64,000 bases of DNA, from contig NW_004454156.1 of NCBI RefSeq assembly GCF_000283155.1, positions 32,137,830 to 32,201,829 on the forward strand, in the 5' to 3' direction. The stretch is from Ceratotherium simum simum. Its lineage: Eukaryota; Chordata; Mammalia; Perissodactyla; Rhinocerotidae. Each line of letters begins with the position of its first letter. Position 1 is the stretch's first letter. Shown here one piece after another: positions 1 to 10,574 of this stretch. Both the position numbers and the translations under genes were made by a program. A model generated the notes under the pieces. The model worked only from the letters and a program-made list of their open reading frames with translations. It was not told the origin of the DNA and made no database searches.

Positions 1-1179
1 ACATAATGCTGATCAGTAGACTCGAAGAAAAGGCTGTGGCTCTAAAATATCTCCATTTACAACAATTCTCCTATCACACGGCAATGATTTGTTTGTATAT
101 TTTCTCCCTATATTATGGCCAGCTTTGTGACAGTCTGAGCAATTACTACAGTCTGTACTAGAAATAAGCAACAAGAGACCTGATTTCTAGGCCAGGCTCC
201 ATTGTTCTGAGACCTGGACCTCCGTTTTTGTGAAATATTTCCATAAAATAGTCCCAAACGCCCCACTGAGTTCTGACAGTCTAGGATTCTATGGCTGCCA
301 ATGAATTCATAGCTGCTTAAGACCTAGACACGATCACTAATCCTTCTGCCCCCAAAATCCCCCACCTGATCTAAGGTCTCTACCACCTACCTGACTTGCC
401 AAATCAATACTTTCTGCTACTCAATACTTTGGGTACTTTTAATCTTTCCTGGAGACAGGAAGATTTTGGACATATCATTGTCTTAATAGTTTTCAAACAT
501 TAAGTTTTGGTTTGCCTGTGACTTCTAAATCCACGCCTAATCAAAGTGTGGAATAATCCTAAACATCTTATAAAGTCCTTTTTGCTTTCTGTGCTTGATG
601 TTTTCCATTTCAATTAACTTTCCACTGAAGTGTCACTGAATGAAAGGCATCAGAGAAATGGAAGAACCTGTTATAAATGCAACCTTTTAGCCCCTGAGAG
701 ATTCTAATTCCATTCCACTTATGCAATTTGTGACTGATGGTGACCCAGTAACTTAGGTGTAAGGCTCCTTATGACGAATCCTTTTAAAGAGCTGGTACAT
801 GGGGGCAGCTGCAGCTTTGAGTTAATAAAACTCAACAGGCTGTCCAGTTACCTTTTGTAGATTTGGAATAATATGCCAGGAGAGAATGAAGAAGCCAGAG
901 GGAGCCAGAAAGACAGACCTGGACTGGGAACAGGAGATTGGATCAAGTCAAGTGAAATTCTGCAACTGACAAAACTTGGGTAGACAGAAGCCCTTTTACT
1001 TGCATACTTACAATTTGAGAACTTTCATAGCTACTAACAAAGCAAGGCAGGAGGGCAAAAGTGTGTCAACTTTGTCCTCCATGAAAAGTCACTTATATAG
1101 CATCACTAAAGATTTAAGGACAAGTATACCAAAGAATGTACCTAATAACAACCTTTCTGGACAGAAATTTTATGCTTTA
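1..1179. other. Stretch without a recognised gene; one weak MIR-like patch
   Basis: No exon, RNA gene or clear mobile element was recognised here. Around 185-300 the order of a splice-like cytosine/thymine tract, a TTTTGTGAAAT patch and an ending GATTCTATGG resembles the 3' part of a plus-strand MIR-class SINE, but the match is weak. The 70-codon open frame at 976-1188 has no family resemblance and is not called as a gene. Confidence 0.4.
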
Positions 1180-1545
1180 ATTCAATAAACATTCAGTGGA
1201 CATCTACGAAGTACAATGGATAGTTCTTACTAAATAAAAAATGAATAAGACGTAACTGCTGACTTCAAACACATTACAAATAAGTACAGGAGACATTTAT
1301 GTGCAGAAGAGACACAAGACAATAACAAACGTGCCAAAAATGGAACCTAAGTAAATGGAAATATTGCAATAGGGTAATTCTCCGCAATTGAGAGAGCCAG
1401 AGGAAGGCCCACAGGGGAGGTGGCATTTGTGTTCGGTCTTAAAGGATGAGTAAGATTTTAGTGGACGGAGTAGTTGGTGGAAGGCCATTCCAGGCTGAGG
1501 AAAGGCCTTGAGCATAGCAATCATATGGAGATGTGCATGGTGAAG
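1180..1545 (-). mobile_element. L2 LINE, 3' end, antisense
   Basis: The stretch opens with TTCAATAAACATTCAGTGGA, the reverse complement of the L2 3' terminus, and later holds GGCCATTCCAGGCTGAGGAA, the reverse complement of the L2 segment ending in a conserved 'gttccctctgcctggaa'-type motif. The order of the motifs agrees with one continuous antisense copy. The copy is strongly diverged, as expected of L2, which was active before the placental radiation. No reading frame survives. Confidence 0.75.
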
Positions 1546-1559
1546 GGGAGGCTGTATGC

Positions 1560-1798
1560 CTATTGAAAACAGCACAATCCTGGTTTCAAGTCCCAACTGA
1601 GGCACTGGCCACCCACGTGACCTTGCAAACTCCTTTATCCTCTGAGCTTCGGTTTGTTCTTTGTCAAATGGAGCTAATAAAACCTACTTGCAGGTTATTG
1701 CAAGGACTAGAGATAATATATGTAAAGTATCTAAATTGGTGCCTGGTACTTACAGTCATTCAATAAATGAGCTGTGATTTTTATTGTTATTATTAGGA
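1560..1798 (+). mobile_element. MIR SINE
   Basis: A tRNA-derived MIR in plus orientation. In order it shows a degraded B-box-side segment (GGTTTCAAGTCCC), the core 'gaccttgcaaactcctttatcctctgagc', a 'caaatgga' patch where full MIRs read 'aaaatgggg', and the 3' end GGTGCCTGGTAC followed by CATTCAATAAATGAG. It ends in a short TATTGTTATTAT tract. Length is near full. Confidence 0.8.
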
Positions 1799-1964
1799 AC
1801 TAAAACTGGAAAGGTAGATCAGGTCAGCGTGGATGCAGAAGCCTAGTCTTGACTTGTATGTAGTGGTGAGTGGGCATCAAATTTGCTAAACAGGAGAAGA
1901 ATATGAAAAATAGTCCTTGTCCTATTTATCCCCGAGTTTTTTTAAGAACCACAACAGCAATAGC

Positions 1965-2216
1965 AAAAATAACAAACAGAAGTGTCCACTAGACACTGTA
2001 CAGGGCATTTACAATACACTGCTTCATTTAAGTTTTCCAACAACATTAGAAGATCGACATGATTACCTTCCATTTAACATAAATGGAAACCGAGGCTCAG
2101 AGAAATGGAAGTCCCTTGCCTGTGGTCATGATGCTAATAAGTTGTAGAGCTGGGATTCAAACCTAGGTCTTCCTGACTCCAGATATGCACGCCTCTTGAA
2201 CTGTTGAGCATCTCTT
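1965..2216 (-). mobile_element. MIR SINE, antisense
   Basis: Reverse-complement MIR. The key string is AAACCGAGGCTCAGAGAAAT, then 'gtcccttgcctgtggtcatgatgc', a GAGCTGGGATTCAAACCTAG segment (complement of the B-box region) and TGACTCCAGA. This matches the usual antisense MIR core order over nearly the whole element. It lies only about 170 bp from a MIR in the opposite orientation (1560-1798). Confidence 0.85.
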
Positions 2217-2845
2217 CTCAATGTGGATCTAGGGATGTGGTCCACTATGAAAGCCTTGGTAAAGACAAACAAAAGTCTTTTGACATCACAGGGTTTGGTA
2301 CAACTTGGGGTTGTGCAAGAGCGGGATCGACCTTCTGAGAGTTGTCTCCTATGTAGAATCCTTCTTGCCCAGCCAGTATAGCTGAAATTTTCTGACATTT
2401 ATGCTGCACCTATCAGCTCAGACAGCCCACTCCATACCCTCTCAGTAGGACCAGAGGATGACGCAGGTGGGTTCTTGCCCTGTGAGAGGGAAGACTGGTG
2501 GCTCTGAGCCCATGCAATGGGCAAACGTGCGGCTGGGCATTAGCAAGCGCCAGGGAATCTGATACTGCAAGACAGGCCAAGTCACATGATCTTGCTGCAC
2601 ACACAGTGGGAAGATGGCTGCCTTTGGACATTCCCCGGGGGCCTTCAGATATATGCACTGATGCTGAAGTTGGGGTGCTTACATACCATAAAGCTAGCTG
2701 CAGCAGTCAGAGGATGAGAGGGAATGTTAAAAAAGGGTAGAAAGCAACTTCCTCCTCTATAAAATCTTCCTCAACTTCGTGGGCCAAATTTAGCTCTCCT
2801 GCATGCTTCCACTGCTTCCGGACCATGTCTTCACTAAAATAATTA
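2217..2845. other. No recognised element
   Basis: No repeat family, exon or RNA gene could be recognised. Base composition is mixed and a few CpGs persist around 2470-2560. The overlapping open frames on both strands near 2413-2740 encode nothing recognisable and look like chance. Confidence 0.35.
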
Positions 2846-2849
2846 TCTC

Positions 2850-3000
2850 TTAGCAGAGGCGGGAATCAGGACCCTCTGGGGAGATTTTTTAAAAATATAT
2901 GCACTTGGCCCTCATCTCAAGAGATTCTAATTTGCTAAGTGTGGGTTGGGCCAGGGAATTTGTTTTTTTAAAGAGCTCCCTAGGTACATCAGCATCTGAC
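2850..3000. mobile_element. hAT-Charlie-type MITE fragment (MER3/MER5B-like)
   Basis: The sequence has the near-palindromic arrangement typical of small hAT-Charlie elements: GGGGAGATTTTTTAAAAATA, then 'ttggccctcatctcaagagattctaatttg', then 'ttttttaaagagctccctaggtacatcagcat', whose ends are rough inverted copies of each other. Terminal inverted repeats are not clean, so exact family and limits are uncertain. Confidence 0.5.
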
Positions 3001-3070
3001 ACTACAGAGGATAACACAGCCTGAAAAACAGAAAAACATCCTTGTAGAAAACACCTAAAAATGCTGGATC

Positions 3071-3130
3071 AAAAAAAAAAAAAACGTATGTATATATGCA
3101 CGTGTGTGTGTGTTTGTGTGTGCGTCTGTG
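3071..3130. repeat. A-run followed by (TG)n microsatellite
   Basis: A 14-base A-run (3071-3084) is followed by TATGTATATATGCACG and an interrupted TG repeat. The combination may be the decayed tail of a retrotransposed element, but no body was recognised upstream. Confidence 0.8.
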
Positions 3131-3554
3131 AAAGACAAAGATGAGTAGGCAAGAACATAAGGCATCCTCAGAGTCAGCAAAGAACATTGATAAGAAAGCA
3201 CAAATCGAGAGAGGTAAGCAAGCTGAAGGCAGTACCTGAACTCAGGAACCTGCCTATCGCCAGCGTCATTAAGCATTGGTTTTAATGAGCCAAACCCAGG
3301 AAAAGGAGAAGATTTGGACTATGCAAAAGCAGCCCGGAGAACAAAGCATAAAGCCAGGATCTGCCCCAAAAGTCATGCCCTTGGTGGGTGAAGTAGTAGA
3401 AAGCCAGACCCTTAGAAGAAGAGTATAAGGAAACTTAGCTATCTTGGCTTTGGGTCTGGGTGAAAGATAGTGAAAAAAAGGTCTCTACTGAGAATTCTGA
3501 ACTTTAGGCCCATCCTCAGGTAATTTGGTAATATGTGAAATCTGAAAAAGCTGA
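3131..3554. other. No recognised element
   Basis: No repeat or gene was recognised between the TG repeat and the L1 3' end that follows. Confidence 0.35.
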
Positions 3555-3690
3555 AATCAGAAACAGAGAGTGGAATGGTGGTTTCCAGAGACTGCGGGGG
3601 GTGAGAGTGGGGGTGGGGGAATGAGTGGGTGGGGATGGGACACAGGGAGATGTTGATCAATGGGTATAAACTTCCAGTTATAAGATAAAT

Positions 3691-3730
3691 AAGTTCTGGG
3701 GATCTAATGTAAGTTCTGGGGATCTAATGT
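3691..3730. repeat. Perfect 20-bp tandem duplication inside L1
   Basis: The unit AAGTTCTGGGGATCTAATGT occurs twice back to back (3691-3710 and 3711-3730) with no mismatch. L1 consensus as I recall it has the unit once, so this is a local duplication after insertion. It abuts the TA target of the MITE. Confidence 0.9.
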
Positions 3731-3731
3731 A

Positions 3732-3939
3732 CAGTCATGCGTTGCTTAATGATGGGGATTCATTCTGAGAAATGTGTTAGGTGATTTCACCATTGTGCAA
3801 ACACTGTAGAGTGTACTTAACACAAACCTAGATGGTATAGCCTACTACACACATAGGCTACATGGTATTAATCTTACGGGATTACCGTTGTATATGTGGT
3901 CTGTTGTTGACCGAAATGTTGTTATATGATGCATAACTG
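3732..3939 (+). mobile_element. Tigger-type MITE (Zombi/Tigger4-like)
   Basis: A 208-bp non-autonomous element starting CAGTCATGCGTTGCTTAATG and ending GATGCATAACTG. It is flanked on both sides by TA, the target duplication of Tc1/mariner-superfamily elements, and it interrupts an L1 whose sequence continues directly on each side. Internal strings include AGAGTGTACTTAACACAAAC and GCCTACTACACACATAGGCT. The ends are imperfect inverted repeats. A second copy lies at 31550-31756. No transposase is encoded. The family name is recalled and not verified. Confidence 0.8.
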
Positions 3940-4244
3940 TACAACATGGTGATAATACTGTATTATATACTTGAAAGTTGATAAGGGAGTAAATCTTAAA
4001 TGTTCTCACCACAAAAAAGAAATGGTAACAATGTGACGTGATGGAGGTGTAACTTAACACTGCGGTGGTAATCATTCTGCAATATATAAACATAGCAAAT
4101 CAACATTTTGTATACCTTAAACTTACACAATGTTATAAGTCAATCACATCTCAATAAAGCTGAAAACAAAACAAACAAAAAACAAAACATAAACAACAAA
4201 ACACAGTAAAATAGCATTTTGTATATTAAAAAAAAGTCAAGTAT

Positions 4245-4412
4245 CCAGCCCAAGCTGACATATGACTGCAATTGTATGAGAGTTCTCAAATGAGAATTGT
4301 CTAGACGAGCCCTTCCTGCATTTCTAATAGCAGCCATGAGACACAATAAGTGACTTGTTTTAAGTCAAAGTTTTATTGTAACTTGTTATGCATGAACAGG
4401 TAACTATACAGA
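4245..4412 (+). mobile_element. MLT1-type LTR 3' fragment (ERVL-MaLR)
   Basis: The 3' half of a MaLR-class LTR: CAAGCTGACATATGACTGCA, 'gcccttcctgcatttctaatagcagccatgag', then 'acttgttttaagtcaaagttttattgtaacttgttatgca' where related LTRs carry 'gttttaagccactaagtttt...'. It is an ancient retroviral-type LTR remnant without coding capacity and without its 5' half. It sits between two L1 pieces. Confidence 0.65.
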
Positions 4413-4459
4413 CTACAAAAACTACAACAAAAGAACAACAAAACTGTCAAAAATGACCA

Positions 4460-7345
4460 GCCATACTTGAAAAGGAACCAAGTAAAAGGTGTAGCAACGT
4501 AAAATGACTGCCACTTGACTATCAACAGAAACAATGTAAGCCTTAGGAGAGTGGAATAATAACTTCAGTGTGCTGAGAGAAAAGAACTGTCAACCTAGAA
4601 TTGTAGATCCAGTGAAAGCATCCTTCAAGATGGCAGAATAAAGACATTTTTCAGAAAATCAAAACCAGATTTTACTAGTAGCAGACACTCACTATAAGAA
4701 ATTTTAAAAGATATATTTCAAGAAGGAAAATGATCCCAGAAGGAAAATCTGAAATGTGAGACAGAATAGTGAGAAAAGAAACTAGCAAATTTACAGATGA
4801 AATTTTAAAACATACCAACTGAAAATCGACAATGCCATCTAATTAATGAAATTAGAACAAAAATGAAATAAACAAGCATACTTTAAATAATAGGCATATA
4901 GTTCAAGAGGAGGTGATTATAGATAAAGCATTCTAAAGTTCTCACATTGTTTAGGAAAAGGAAGATATCAATTTCAGACTTTAAGCTAAATATTCATGTT
5001 AAGATTCCTAGTATATAACTTTCAGTCTAGTAGAGGCTAAAACTGGAATGAGAAATAAAAGTCTATCACCAAACCAAAGAAGGCAAGAAAGAAGAAATGA
5101 ACTAACCTAAAATGTAAGACACACAGGAAACACAAGATCATATGGTAGAAGTAACAACAAGCATTATTGGTAACAATAATCTAGATAACAGACTATACTT
5201 TCTGGGTGAAAGAAAGACTTTCATACGGAAATTTCTAAAACTCCAGCTATATGTCATTTAAAAGAAAAAAGTTGGAAAATAAAAAGATGAAAAAGACATA
5301 AAAGGCAAATATTAAATATGTCTATTGATAGTACACAAAAAATACTACAGGGTAAAATACATTACTAGACAGAGTCTTGTAAAAATTGGAAGTCTATTGA
5401 TAAATTATTCGAATCAATAACAGAGTTCAGTAGGTTTCTGGATAATAAAAGTTAATTGCCTTGTCATACACCAGCAATAAGTAAAGAATACACTAAAATA
5501 TCATTTGCAATGGCAACAAAATATATTAGGTACCCAGGAACACATTTGACAAAAGATGTGCAAGACCTGTATGGGGAACATTGTAAAATATTACTGGAAG
5601 ATACTAAAGAAGAACAAACAAAAAGAAAAACAAATCACATTAGTAGATAGAAAAACTCATTATCACAAAGATAATAATTCCCATCAAATTGATGTATGGA
5701 TATAGAGTCGATAAAATTTCAATCAAAATCCCAATATGTATATTTGTGTATGTATGTGTGTGTGTGTCTACATGCACGGAACTTGACAAACTTTTTCTGA
5801 AATATACATATTTAAGAATAGCCAAAACTGTGATATTTCATTGAGCTAGACTGTATTTCTGTATTTATTTACTGTATTTCTGTTATAGTTCAATTTTTAA
5901 AATTTTTTTAAAAAGGAGGAGAATGGGGGAGGGGACTAGCACTACCAGCTATCAAGATTTATTAATAAAGGTATAATAATATAAAGATAATGTGATACTT
6001 ATATAGGGATACACAAGCAGACTAATGGAACATGGTCGTGCATATGTAGGAACTTGATCTATGGTAGATAAGTGAGGAAAAGGTAATTTGAAAAACTATC
6101 TTGGAACAAAAGGTTATCATACAAAAAGTAAATAAAATTCATATATGAATCAATCCCATATGAATGAAGGAGTTAAATGTGAAAGGCAAAATCCTAATAA
6201 AATTAGAATAAAATATGGAAAATATTTTTATGACCCCAGGGTATGGGTTATTTTCTTAAACCAAATATAAAAATATGCAAGCCATAAAGGAAAAGCCTGA
6301 TAAACTCAACACTACAATTAAGAACTTCAGTGTATCAACTGACACTATAAAAAATTGGAAAGACATGCAGTAAACTGAGAGATGATATTTGCAGCATATA
6401 AAATTGGCAAACGCTTAGTATCCAGAACATATAAAGAGTGGCTATGAATCAATAAGGAAAAGATGAGCAACTCAATAGAAAAATGGGCAAAAGATATGAA
6501 CAAATATTTCTTGAATAGAAAATTCAACCAGCCAATAAACATATTTAATAAACATTTTTAATAAAAATGTGCAACCTCATTAGCAGTAGAAAAATGCAAG
6601 TTAATATGCCACTGATATATCATTCTTCACCCCCTAGACTGGCAAATATTTTAACAAGGAAAACAACGAGTAAATACTGGTGAAGATGGGTAGCCATGGG
6701 AACTGTTAATCACGAGGGTGGGAGTGTAAATTGTAACAACCACTTTACGATCGGCTATCAATAATAAGGTTGAGCATATATACTCTATTACCCACTCCCA
6801 CGTGTAACCTCTCAGAAAAAAGCCCAGGAGATATGTGTGCTAGGAGATACATAAATAATATTCATACAAGTATTACCGGGAATAGCCCAAAATGGTAAAC
6901 ATCCAAGTGACCTGTGACAAAAGAATGCATATACTGTGACATTCATACATAGCAGTGAAAATCAATGATCTCAATTCACATGCCACAACACTGATACATC
7001 TCACTAACCGAATGTGAGCAAAAAAAGGAAGTCACAGAAGTATATATGGAGAATGCTGCCATTTCCATTAAGTTAAAAGAGGCAATAAAAATTGCATATT
7101 ATTTGGCAACATGGGTGTTAAACTACAAAGAAGAGCATGGAAATGATAAATCCAGAATAATGTTTAACCCCGGGACAAACAGTACATAGGGCTTCAAAGG
7201 GTTTGATGAAGTTAAGTTTACTTCTTCAGCTAGATGGTGGATACATGGATGTCGGATTTAGTATTCTTCAAACAGAATGTAAATACTATATATATTCCCT
7301 TCCATGTAGAGTATGTGTCATATATTTTAAATATGTAAGCAAAAG
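4460..7345 (+). mobile_element. Long degraded L1 LINE (ORF2 3' part and 3' UTR)
   Basis: A plus-strand old L1. Recognisable landmarks in order are 'ctgagagaaaagaactgtcaacctagaattgtagatcc' near 4575, the ORF2 C-terminal region near 5350-5640, 'aaaatgggcaaaagatatgaacaaatatttc' near 6480, the following 'gcaacctcattagcagtagaaaaatgcaagttaatatgccac', and a 3' UTR ending near 7340. The open frame at 5456-5650 contains a TKDVQDLYGEHCKILLED-like segment expected of the L1 ORF2 product, but the flanks are full of stops, so no reverse transcriptase is made. A short TG repeat lies at 5737-5768. Confidence 0.8.
5737..5768. repeat. Short (TG)n microsatellite
   Basis: An interrupted TG/TATG tract within the degraded L1, with the uninterrupted core GTGTGTGTGTGTC at its end. 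Confidence 0.75.
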
Positions 7346-7444
7346 CAAACATGACAACAATTGCTACAAAACACATAAATAAAACTGGTGTGGTGGAGAG
7401 AGGGAGAATACATTTCACAGGAGATTCTGTCAAACACCTTCAGT

Positions 7445-7625
7445 GGTGTGCCAGCACGTTTTGTTGTTCTGTTGCATGTTTACACATCTGTCTTCCTGTT
7501 TCAACTGTGAATCCAGTGAAGGCAGGGACTGGGTTCCACCCACGGCCATTTCCCCAGCGCTGGCACTGGGATGTGCCGCGAGCATCTGCTGACAGGAGGA
7601 CTAATAGTGACTGCATCCTCCTCGT
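7445..7625 (+). mobile_element. L2 LINE 3' fragment
   Basis: The segment TTTACACATCTGTCTTCCTG followed by 'gtgaatccagtgaaggcagggactgggt' matches the L2 3' UTR order ('gtctccc...actgtgagctccttgagggcagggact'). The usual end CAATAAATG is not preserved, so the right limit is approximate. Confidence 0.6.
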
Positions 7626-7779
7626 GTTGCTCAAGCCAGAACGCTGGAAGTCAACGCTGCTTCCTTCCTCTCCCTCAGCCACTGCATCCTAAGCATCCCA
7701 AAGGTATCTGAGATCTAGACACCTCTCTCTGCAGATGCTGCTGGACTAACTGGTCCTAACTGGTCACCCCACTTCCAAG

Positions 7780-8348
7780 CTTGTCTCCTCCAATCCATTC
7801 CCCACACTGTAAACAAGGTATGTTCCTGGAATGCAAATCAGATCTCGCCACTCAGTCTCCTACTGCAAAACACTCCTTAAACATAAAAAGCAAACTCATT
7901 ATCATGGCCTCCAGGTCCCTACAAGAAAAAGCCCCTGCCCACCTCCTTCTTTTCCTCCTAACACTGCCTGTCGCCCACTGTCTTCCAGCCACATGGGACT
8001 TCCCATTCCTCCAAGGCCACCAGCTCTTTCCCACCTCAGGCTCCACACATGCTGGAATGCTCTCTGCCACTCCCTCCCCTACTCCTCAGGGTCAGCATCT
8101 TTGCACTCTTTCAGCTTAAATTTCTCCTCCTCAGAGAAGCCTTCCTTCATGCCCCTCTCTCCAAAGTTGCTCCCTCTCCTTATTCTCTCTCTCTTATGTG
8201 TCCTTCACAGCACCCATCGCGTTTAGGTTTCTCTCTGGCCTCTCTCATCCATACTTGGACTTCTGAGGGGAGGCCAGGAGTTGTTGTTATGTATCCAGAG
8301 CCCAGAAGTGTCTGGAATATGTAAGTCCTCAATGAATACTTGTTGTAG
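7780..8348 (+). mobile_element. L2 LINE, 3' end, sense
   Basis: A long plus-strand L2. In order it shows ATGGCCTCCAGGTCCCTACA, a C/T-rich block, CACACATGCTGGAATGCTCT, 'tcagcttaaatttctcctcctcagagaagccttccttcatgcccc', and the 3' end 'gtgtctggaatatgtaagtcctcaatgaatacttgttg'. Three overlapping open frames here arise from the low stop content of this pyrimidine-rich L2 and are not genes. A 13-base A-run follows at 8349-8361. Confidence 0.85.
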
Positions 8349-8361
8349 GAAAAAAAAAAAA

Positions 8362-9860
8362 AGAACTCTGGATTAAAATTGAAGATATTCCTTAGATGAG
8401 CTGTGAACCTTAACTGTGATCCCAGACGTCTCTCCTTCTTTCCTGATCCTCTCACTTAAATCCAACACCCACTTTCCCAAGGAAAGGATGCTTCCTTGCA
8501 GCAAAGGGCTGTAGAAGAACCAGCCCTCGCCTCTTTCTCCCCTGATTTTTCTCTGTTCTCCCTAGTCTGCCGCGCACACACCTTAAGAGGTAGTTCTCTC
8601 ACACTGATCCTGCTTTTTACCACTTCTACAGGAATGACATTATTGTTTCAGTGGTCTCTTACATTCTCCAAGGGGTAGGTGCCAACTCCAAAGAAGACCG
8701 GAGACACCCTCCGCTCCCTTGGCCATCCTTCTTTGCTTGCCCACCCCATGGCGGTCTCGGAATCTGTACAAATTGTGACACTCAGCCCAGTGAGCTCACT
8801 ATAGAGATGATCTTCAGAAGGAAAGAATAATTCAAAGGAAATGGTGTTGGCTCATAGGGGACCCAGTGATTATTAGAGAAAGTCCTCTAATCTCATGAAC
8901 CGTTTTCCTAATTAACTAGTCCCTTTTCCCCTTAACTGCTGCGTATTCCAATTTTGTATTAGAGCTCATTCATAAAGAGGCAGAATCCAAAGAGAAGGCA
9001 TTCTGCGTTTTGTTCAAAGGATTCAAATTTAAAAGCAAACAGGTGAAGGATTAACAGAAGGTTCAAGTTTCATTAAGTAGATGTGTTGATGTTACCGGAA
9101 AGTAAAGTACAGAGGGCCAAGCCTTTCCATCCCTGGGAACACAGCGTCACCCGTAATGAATTCTGTGCGGCATCGCCTTCAACCCTGCGATATTTCACTC
9201 ATTGATTTTATTGTCAAATGAAAAGGTGCTGGTTCCAAGTGGCATTTAGCAAGACAGACGGAGAGTGACCCAGACTTCATTACTCGGCGTTTGCTCTCTG
9301 GATAATTTTAATGCTACATAGGCGGAAAGCAACAGAAGCGCAGGGTGCTCTGATTCCAACATCTGGAATCGCTTTGGTTGAGTTCCAAGCTACCAAAAGC
9401 CTCACTCTTCAATTTCATCTGTCTATGGAAATCGGCATAGCTCAGCCTACCCTGGAAACCAACAAAGTGCCTGGCTCCAGCTTCCCTCGTCACTATGAGG
9501 CTCCTAGGGGTGACCACACGTGCAGCCAACCTTGCTAGCTGTGGCATAAGAGGAGGCATCTCATGGAGCTCAGACCTTGAGATAACATCTGGGAAGGGTC
9601 CCATCAGATGGAATTAAACAGCCCGTTCCCTAAAATGTGGCGACGCTGAGGAGTAACCACAAAGAGCTGGGTCTCTGTTTTGATCTTGACACTCTTTCAT
9701 CAGAAAGTTCGTGTCTTTGCTGAGGACTCTCCATGTCAACGTTTGTAGCACTACCCACTCCTATCAAATGTCATCCGAGTTTCAGTCCCTTAACACCAAC
9801 TCCATAGAAGACATTTCAACGGGGCTGTCACTCAAATTCAACATGTCAAAAACCTAAAAA
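8362..9860. other. Repeat-free stretch; possible conserved non-coding block
   Basis: No repeat family or exon is recognised in about 1.5 kb. The part at 8870-9545 is unusual for its neighbourhood: it retains CpGs (about 14 between 9140 and 9540 by eye) and AT-rich homeobox-like strings such as CTAATTAACTAG near 8930. There is no long open frame beginning at ATG and no polyadenylated-gene signature. Unique sequence is certain only in the sense that I recognise no repeat. Confidence 0.4.
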
Positions 9861-9863
9861 CCC

Positions 9864-10167
9864 GGGGCCGGCCCGGTGGTGCAAGCAGTTAAGTGTGTGC
9901 GCTCCACTGCGGCAGCCCGGGGTTCGCCGGTTCAGATCCCGGGCGCACACCAACGCACCGCTGGTCAAGCCATGCTGTGGCGGCATCCCATATAAAGTGG
10001 AGGAGGATGGGCATGGATGTTAGCCCAGGGCCAGTCTTCCTCAGCAAAAAGAGGAAGATTGGCAGATGTTAGCTCAGGGCCAGTCTTCCTCAGCAAAAAG
10101 AGGAAGATTGGAAGATGTTAGCTCAGGGCCAATCTTCCTCACACACACACAAAAAAAACAACACCCC
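9864..10167 (+). mobile_element. ERE SINE with repeated 3' module
   Basis: A perissodactyl tRNA-derived SINE. The head reads GGGGCCGGCCCGGTGGTGCA, followed by the B-box side GGTTCAGATCCCGGG, CAAGCCATGCTGTGGCGGCA and ATAAAGTGGAGGAGGATGGG. The 3' module GGGCCAGTCTTCCTCAGC plus AAAAAGAGGAAGATTGG occurs twice in full, with a third partial copy at the end. The tail is (CA)n plus A-run. The flanks share AAAAACCC (9856-9863 and 10168-10175), a probable short target duplication. Confidence 0.95.
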
Positions 10168-10183
10168 AAAAACCCAAACTCTT

Positions 10184-10436
10184 GAGCCAGCCCTAACGGC
10201 CTAGGGGCACTCTCAACACTTCAGCAGGCTGGGTTTGGTTCCTGCTCACGGAACCAGAACACTCGTCTGTCAGTAGCCATGCTGTGGCAGCGGCTCACAT
10301 GGGAGAACTAGAAGGACTTACAACCATGCCCTGGGGTTTTGGCGGTGGGGGGGGGGGGCGAGGGGGAGAGGAAGATTGGCAATAGATGTTAGCTCAGATC
10401 AAATCTCCCCCTGAAAAAACAAACAAACAAAACAAA
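10184..10436 (+). mobile_element. Older ERE SINE with G-run
   Basis: A diverged ERE-family copy beginning GAGCCAGCCCTAACGGCCTA, with GTCAGTAGCCATGCTGTGGC, 'ctcacatgggagaactagaaggacttacaac', and the 3' module GAGGAAGATTGGCAATAGAT. A run of 12 Gs lies at 10347-10358. Its target duplication is AACCCAAACTC (10171-10181 and, as ACCCAAACTC, 10437-10446). The neighbouring ERE at 9864 appears to have landed in this copy's upstream duplication, so this one is older. Confidence 0.9.
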
Positions 10437-10574
10437 ACCCAAACTCCTAATTTTTCTCACCTGGTCATTGTTTTTAGGCACTATATCTAGGGCCTCAAAT
10501 TCAATTAATTATCTCAAATTCTGATCAGTAATTCCTTCAAAAAAAAAAAAAAGGACAAAAAGCCATAACATATA

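Larger units (their letters stand above)
3556..4170 (+). mobile_element. L1 LINE 3' end, split by a Tigger-type MITE
   Basis: The left part shows the L1 3' end string GAGTGGAATGGTGGTTTCCA, a G-rich tract and 'aagataaataagttctggggatctaatgta'. After the inserted MITE the L1 resumes with 'caacatggtgataatactgtattatatacttgaaagttg', 'gtaccttaaacttacacaatgttata' style sequence and the terminal CTCAATAAAGCTGAAAACAA. The copy is 5'-truncated and plus-strand, of the older L1MA/MB type. A perfect 20-bp tandem duplication sits just before the MITE (3691-3730). The A/C-rich tail runs on to about 4200. Confidence 0.85.

Noticed and set aside
5456..5650. Open frame resembling part of L1 ORF2
   Set aside because: It is a real remnant of a retrotransposon reading frame, but only about 64 codons long within a degraded L1, so it is described as part of that element and not as a gene.
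7351..8324. Cluster of 90-130-codon open frames on both strands
   Set aside because: They lie mostly in L2-derived pyrimidine-rich sequence with few stop codons and do not resemble proteins.
9864..10000. tRNA-like A and B boxes in ERE heads
   Set aside because: These are the SINE's inherited Pol III promoter, not a tRNA gene: there is no cloverleaf and the sequence continues into the SINE body.
10015..10140. Tandem units suggestive of a CRISPR-like array
   Set aside because: The units are directly adjacent 3' modules of an ERE SINE with no spacers, in a mammalian genome.
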